Below are positions 13,937 to 15,553 of a DNA stretch of 15,553 nt, one piece after another. Numbering within the stretch: position 1 is the stretch's first letter; each line of letters starts with the position of its first letter. The stretch is from an uncultured Kangiella sp. (GTDB taxonomy: Bacteria > Pseudomonadota > Gammaproteobacteria > Enterobacterales > DSM-103792). The notes under the pieces were generated by a model. That model made no database searches, was not told the DNA's origin, and was given only the letters and a program-made list of their open reading frames with translations. The DNA is taken from the NCBI GenBank assembly GCA_946480585.1, contig CAMLKQ010000016.1:1-15553 (forward strand), given 5' to 3'. The translations under genes and the position numbers were made by a program.

Positions 13937-15553
13937 TCAGAAGCGCACTTCGGCACCGAGACGGACCGAACGCGGCTCTTGATAAGCGGTCGGCAGCATG
14001 AAGCTGTCGTTGGCCACACCTTGAGTCTGCTCGGCTTCTTCATCCACCTGAATCACGCCGTCGGCATTCAACACGTTGAACACATCGAAGTAGAACGCGG
14101 TGTCTACACCGGCCAGCGTGGTGTGGTAACGCGCCGACAGATCCAGCGACGCGATCCACGGCGTGCGACCGAAATGGCCACGCTTGTTCAGGCGGTACTC
14201 ACCGGTTGCCGGATCGTAGGTGTAGAAGCTGTCACCGTACGGCAGCGGACCACCGATATCCGGATGACCTTTGCCGAAGCCGTTGATCGGACGACCGGAT
14301 TGCAGCAGGAAGTTCCAGCCCAGATCCAGACTGTCGGTCACACTGTACGAACCATAGAACTTCAGCGTGTGGCGACGATCGTTCGGCAGATAGCCTTCCG
14401 CACCATCCATCAGTTCCGGGAAGTCGAAGTCCTGGGTGATACCGGCATCATCCTGACCGATATCAGATTTCACATAGCCTTCGAAATTGCCGAAGTTGCG
14501 CGCCCAGGTATAGGTCACGGTGTAGCGCAAATTCTCGGAACGATGGTTCAGTTCCAGGTTGACCGCATGGTATTCGCGGTGCGCATCATCCAGACCGATT
14601 TCTTCGGCGCTGATGGTCTCGTAAGTGCCATCCCAGACGCCGTCGTGATCGGCATCGACACCGACCGTGACATCTTCACCCGGGTTAATCAGCACGCAGC
14701 CCTGATCCAGCACGCACCAGTCATCAATCGCTGCACCGGTGTCGCGGTAGATGCCGCGAATGCCGAAGGTGTACTCGGCCGACAGCTCGCGCTCGTAGCC
14801 CAGAATGAATTCATCCTGGTACATCGGCTTGATGTCCTTGTCGGCAAGCAATTCGACATCCTTGGCACCGCTCGAGGTGTAGACGCGATCGCCAATTTGC
14901 GGACCGAGACCGGTCGGTGCGCCGGTGACCGGATCCATGCCGGCGAAGGTGTAGAACTCCTGCCAGTCGATTTCGTTGCCGGCAACACGGACGTTGGTGT
15001 TGTTGGCAACCGGCAGGTGATAGCGGCCGGCATTGAAGAACAGCTTGCTCTTGCCGTCGCCTTCGACATCCCAGGTCAAGCCGATACGCGGCGCGATCTG
15101 GTCATCGACTTTGATGAACGAATCGCCATTGGCGTTCTTGTTTTCGAACACTTCGTGGCGCAAACCGATGGTGGCGTACCAGCGGTCATTGATCTGCCAG
15201 CGGTCTTCGATGTAGATCGCCTGGTTGTCGGTTTCAAAGGCGCCACCGGCGGTGCGTTCACGCAAACGGACCAGATCGATGTCGGCACCGGTGTTGTTGA
15301 CTTCACCGTTCGACAGCGCGGTACCGGCGGCCCAGCGGATATAACGCCAGTACTGGCCACCGGAGTAGGCTTCTTCGCCGTCCGATTCGAGCAGCTCGCG
15401 GTCGACACCGAAGCGCAGCGTGTGGGCATCGTTGACGATCCACTCAAAGTCGAGCCGGTTGACCGTCCGCTTGTCGATACCGGTTTCGGTGACATCGTTG
15501 ACCCAGCAACCCGGATACGGATTGACGGCGCCCGGACGAACATCCACGACCAA
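13937..15553 (-). CDS. Oar-like TonB-dependent receptor, C-terminal part (5' end beyond right edge)
   Basis: The visible 538 residues are the beta-barrel portion of a large outer-membrane receptor, ending in the typical C-terminal Phe (LGAEVRF). The frame is open to the window edge, so the true start, signal peptide and plug lie outside. Barrel signatures include IYIEDRWQINDRWYATIGLRHE, YRDTGAAIDDW, YHAVNLELNHRSENLRYTVTYTWARNFGNFEGYV, GAEGYLPNDRRHTLKFYGSYSV, LLQSGRPINGFG and a FDVFNVLN motif near the end. These fit the Oar-like group, which often carries an N-terminal carboxypeptidase-regulatory-like domain (not visible here). A DADHDGVWD segment resembles a calcium loop. The substrate is unknown; some members handle peptides or protease-related functions. 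The terminator at 13889-13919 follows, and the regulator gene is next on the same strand. Confidence 0.9.
   Translation of the reverse strand: MVVDVRPGAVNPYPGCWVNDVTETGIDKRTVNRLDFEWIVNDAHTLRFGVDRELLESDGEEAYSGGQYWRYIRWAAGTALSNGEVNNTGADIDLVRLRERTAGGAFETDNQAIYIEDRWQINDRWYATIGLRHEVFENKNANGDSFIKVDDQIAPRIGLTWDVEGDGKSKLFFNAGRYHLPVANNTNVRVAGNEIDWQEFYTFAGMDPVTGAPTGLGPQIGDRVYTSSGAKDVELLADKDIKPMYQDEFILGYERELSAEYTFGIRGIYRDTGAAIDDWCVLDQGCVLINPGEDVTVGVDADHDGVWDGTYETISAEEIGLDDAHREYHAVNLELNHRSENLRYTVTYTWARNFGNFEGYVKSDIGQDDAGITQDFDFPELMDGAEGYLPNDRRHTLKFYGSYSVTDSLDLGWNFLLQSGRPINGFGKGHPDIGGPLPYGDSFYTYDPATGEYRLNKRGHFGRTPWIASLDLSARYHTTLAGVDTAFYFDVFNVLNADGVIQVDEEAEQTQGVANDSFMLPTAYQEPRSVRLGAEVRF

Overview
The window reads as a chromosomal segment of a moderately GC-rich, aerobic Gram-negative bacterium, most likely a gammaproteobacterium. 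The grounds are two TonB-dependent outer-membrane receptors, a coxB-coxA-ctaG-coxC cluster with a DUF2909 twin-transmembrane gene beside it, a stand-alone YiiD_C-type hotdog thioesterase, a ToxR/CadC-like membrane regulator with a periplasmic PD40 propeller, and a PEP-CTERM-like secreted protein. I cannot assign a genus.

Layout from left to right. (1) 1-1049, minus: the N-terminal part of a TonB-dependent receptor that runs off the left edge. (2) 1050-1400: non-coding, with a perfect 15-bp hairpin. (3) 1401-2231 and 2301-5267, both minus: a secreted PEP-CTERM-like protein, preceded by a 988-residue secreted protein built from a signal peptide, a Lys/Ala-rich linker, a propeller-like region, an Fn3-like module, a P domain and a C-terminal type I dockerin. 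A perfect 26-bp palindrome lies between the two genes. (4) 5268-5681: a non-coding divergent region. (5) 5682-5894, plus: a DUF2909 protein that converges on the oxidase cluster across a strong bidirectional terminator. (6) 6019-10505, minus: the caa3-type cytochrome c oxidase operon, transcribed coxB, coxA, ctaG, coxC. (7) 10506-10730: a divergent intergenic region with several hairpins. (8) 10731-11177, plus: the thioesterase-like protein. (9) 11192-13747, minus: the membrane-anchored transcription regulator. (10) 13748-13936: a short regulatory region with an inverted repeat and a strong terminator. (11) 13937 to the right edge, minus: the C-terminal part of a large Oar-like TonB-dependent receptor.

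How the genes work together. The cox genes encode three catalytic subunits and a copper chaperone. CoxB is CuA-containing with a fused cytochrome c domain, CoxA carries the heme a/a3-CuB centre, and Cox11/CtaG delivers CuB. SURF1, heme A synthesis (ctaA/ctaB) and SCO genes, which often follow in related clusters, are not in the window. The two secreted proteins look like cell-surface or extracellular products. The regulator, placed directly after the Oar-like receptor on the same strand but separated from it by a terminator, is a candidate controller of uptake or surface functions; that link is inference from position.

I found no clear undescribed multi-gene system. The best leads are the dockerin/P-domain/PEP-CTERM pair with the palindrome between its genes, and the propeller regulator with an inverted repeat in its upstream region.
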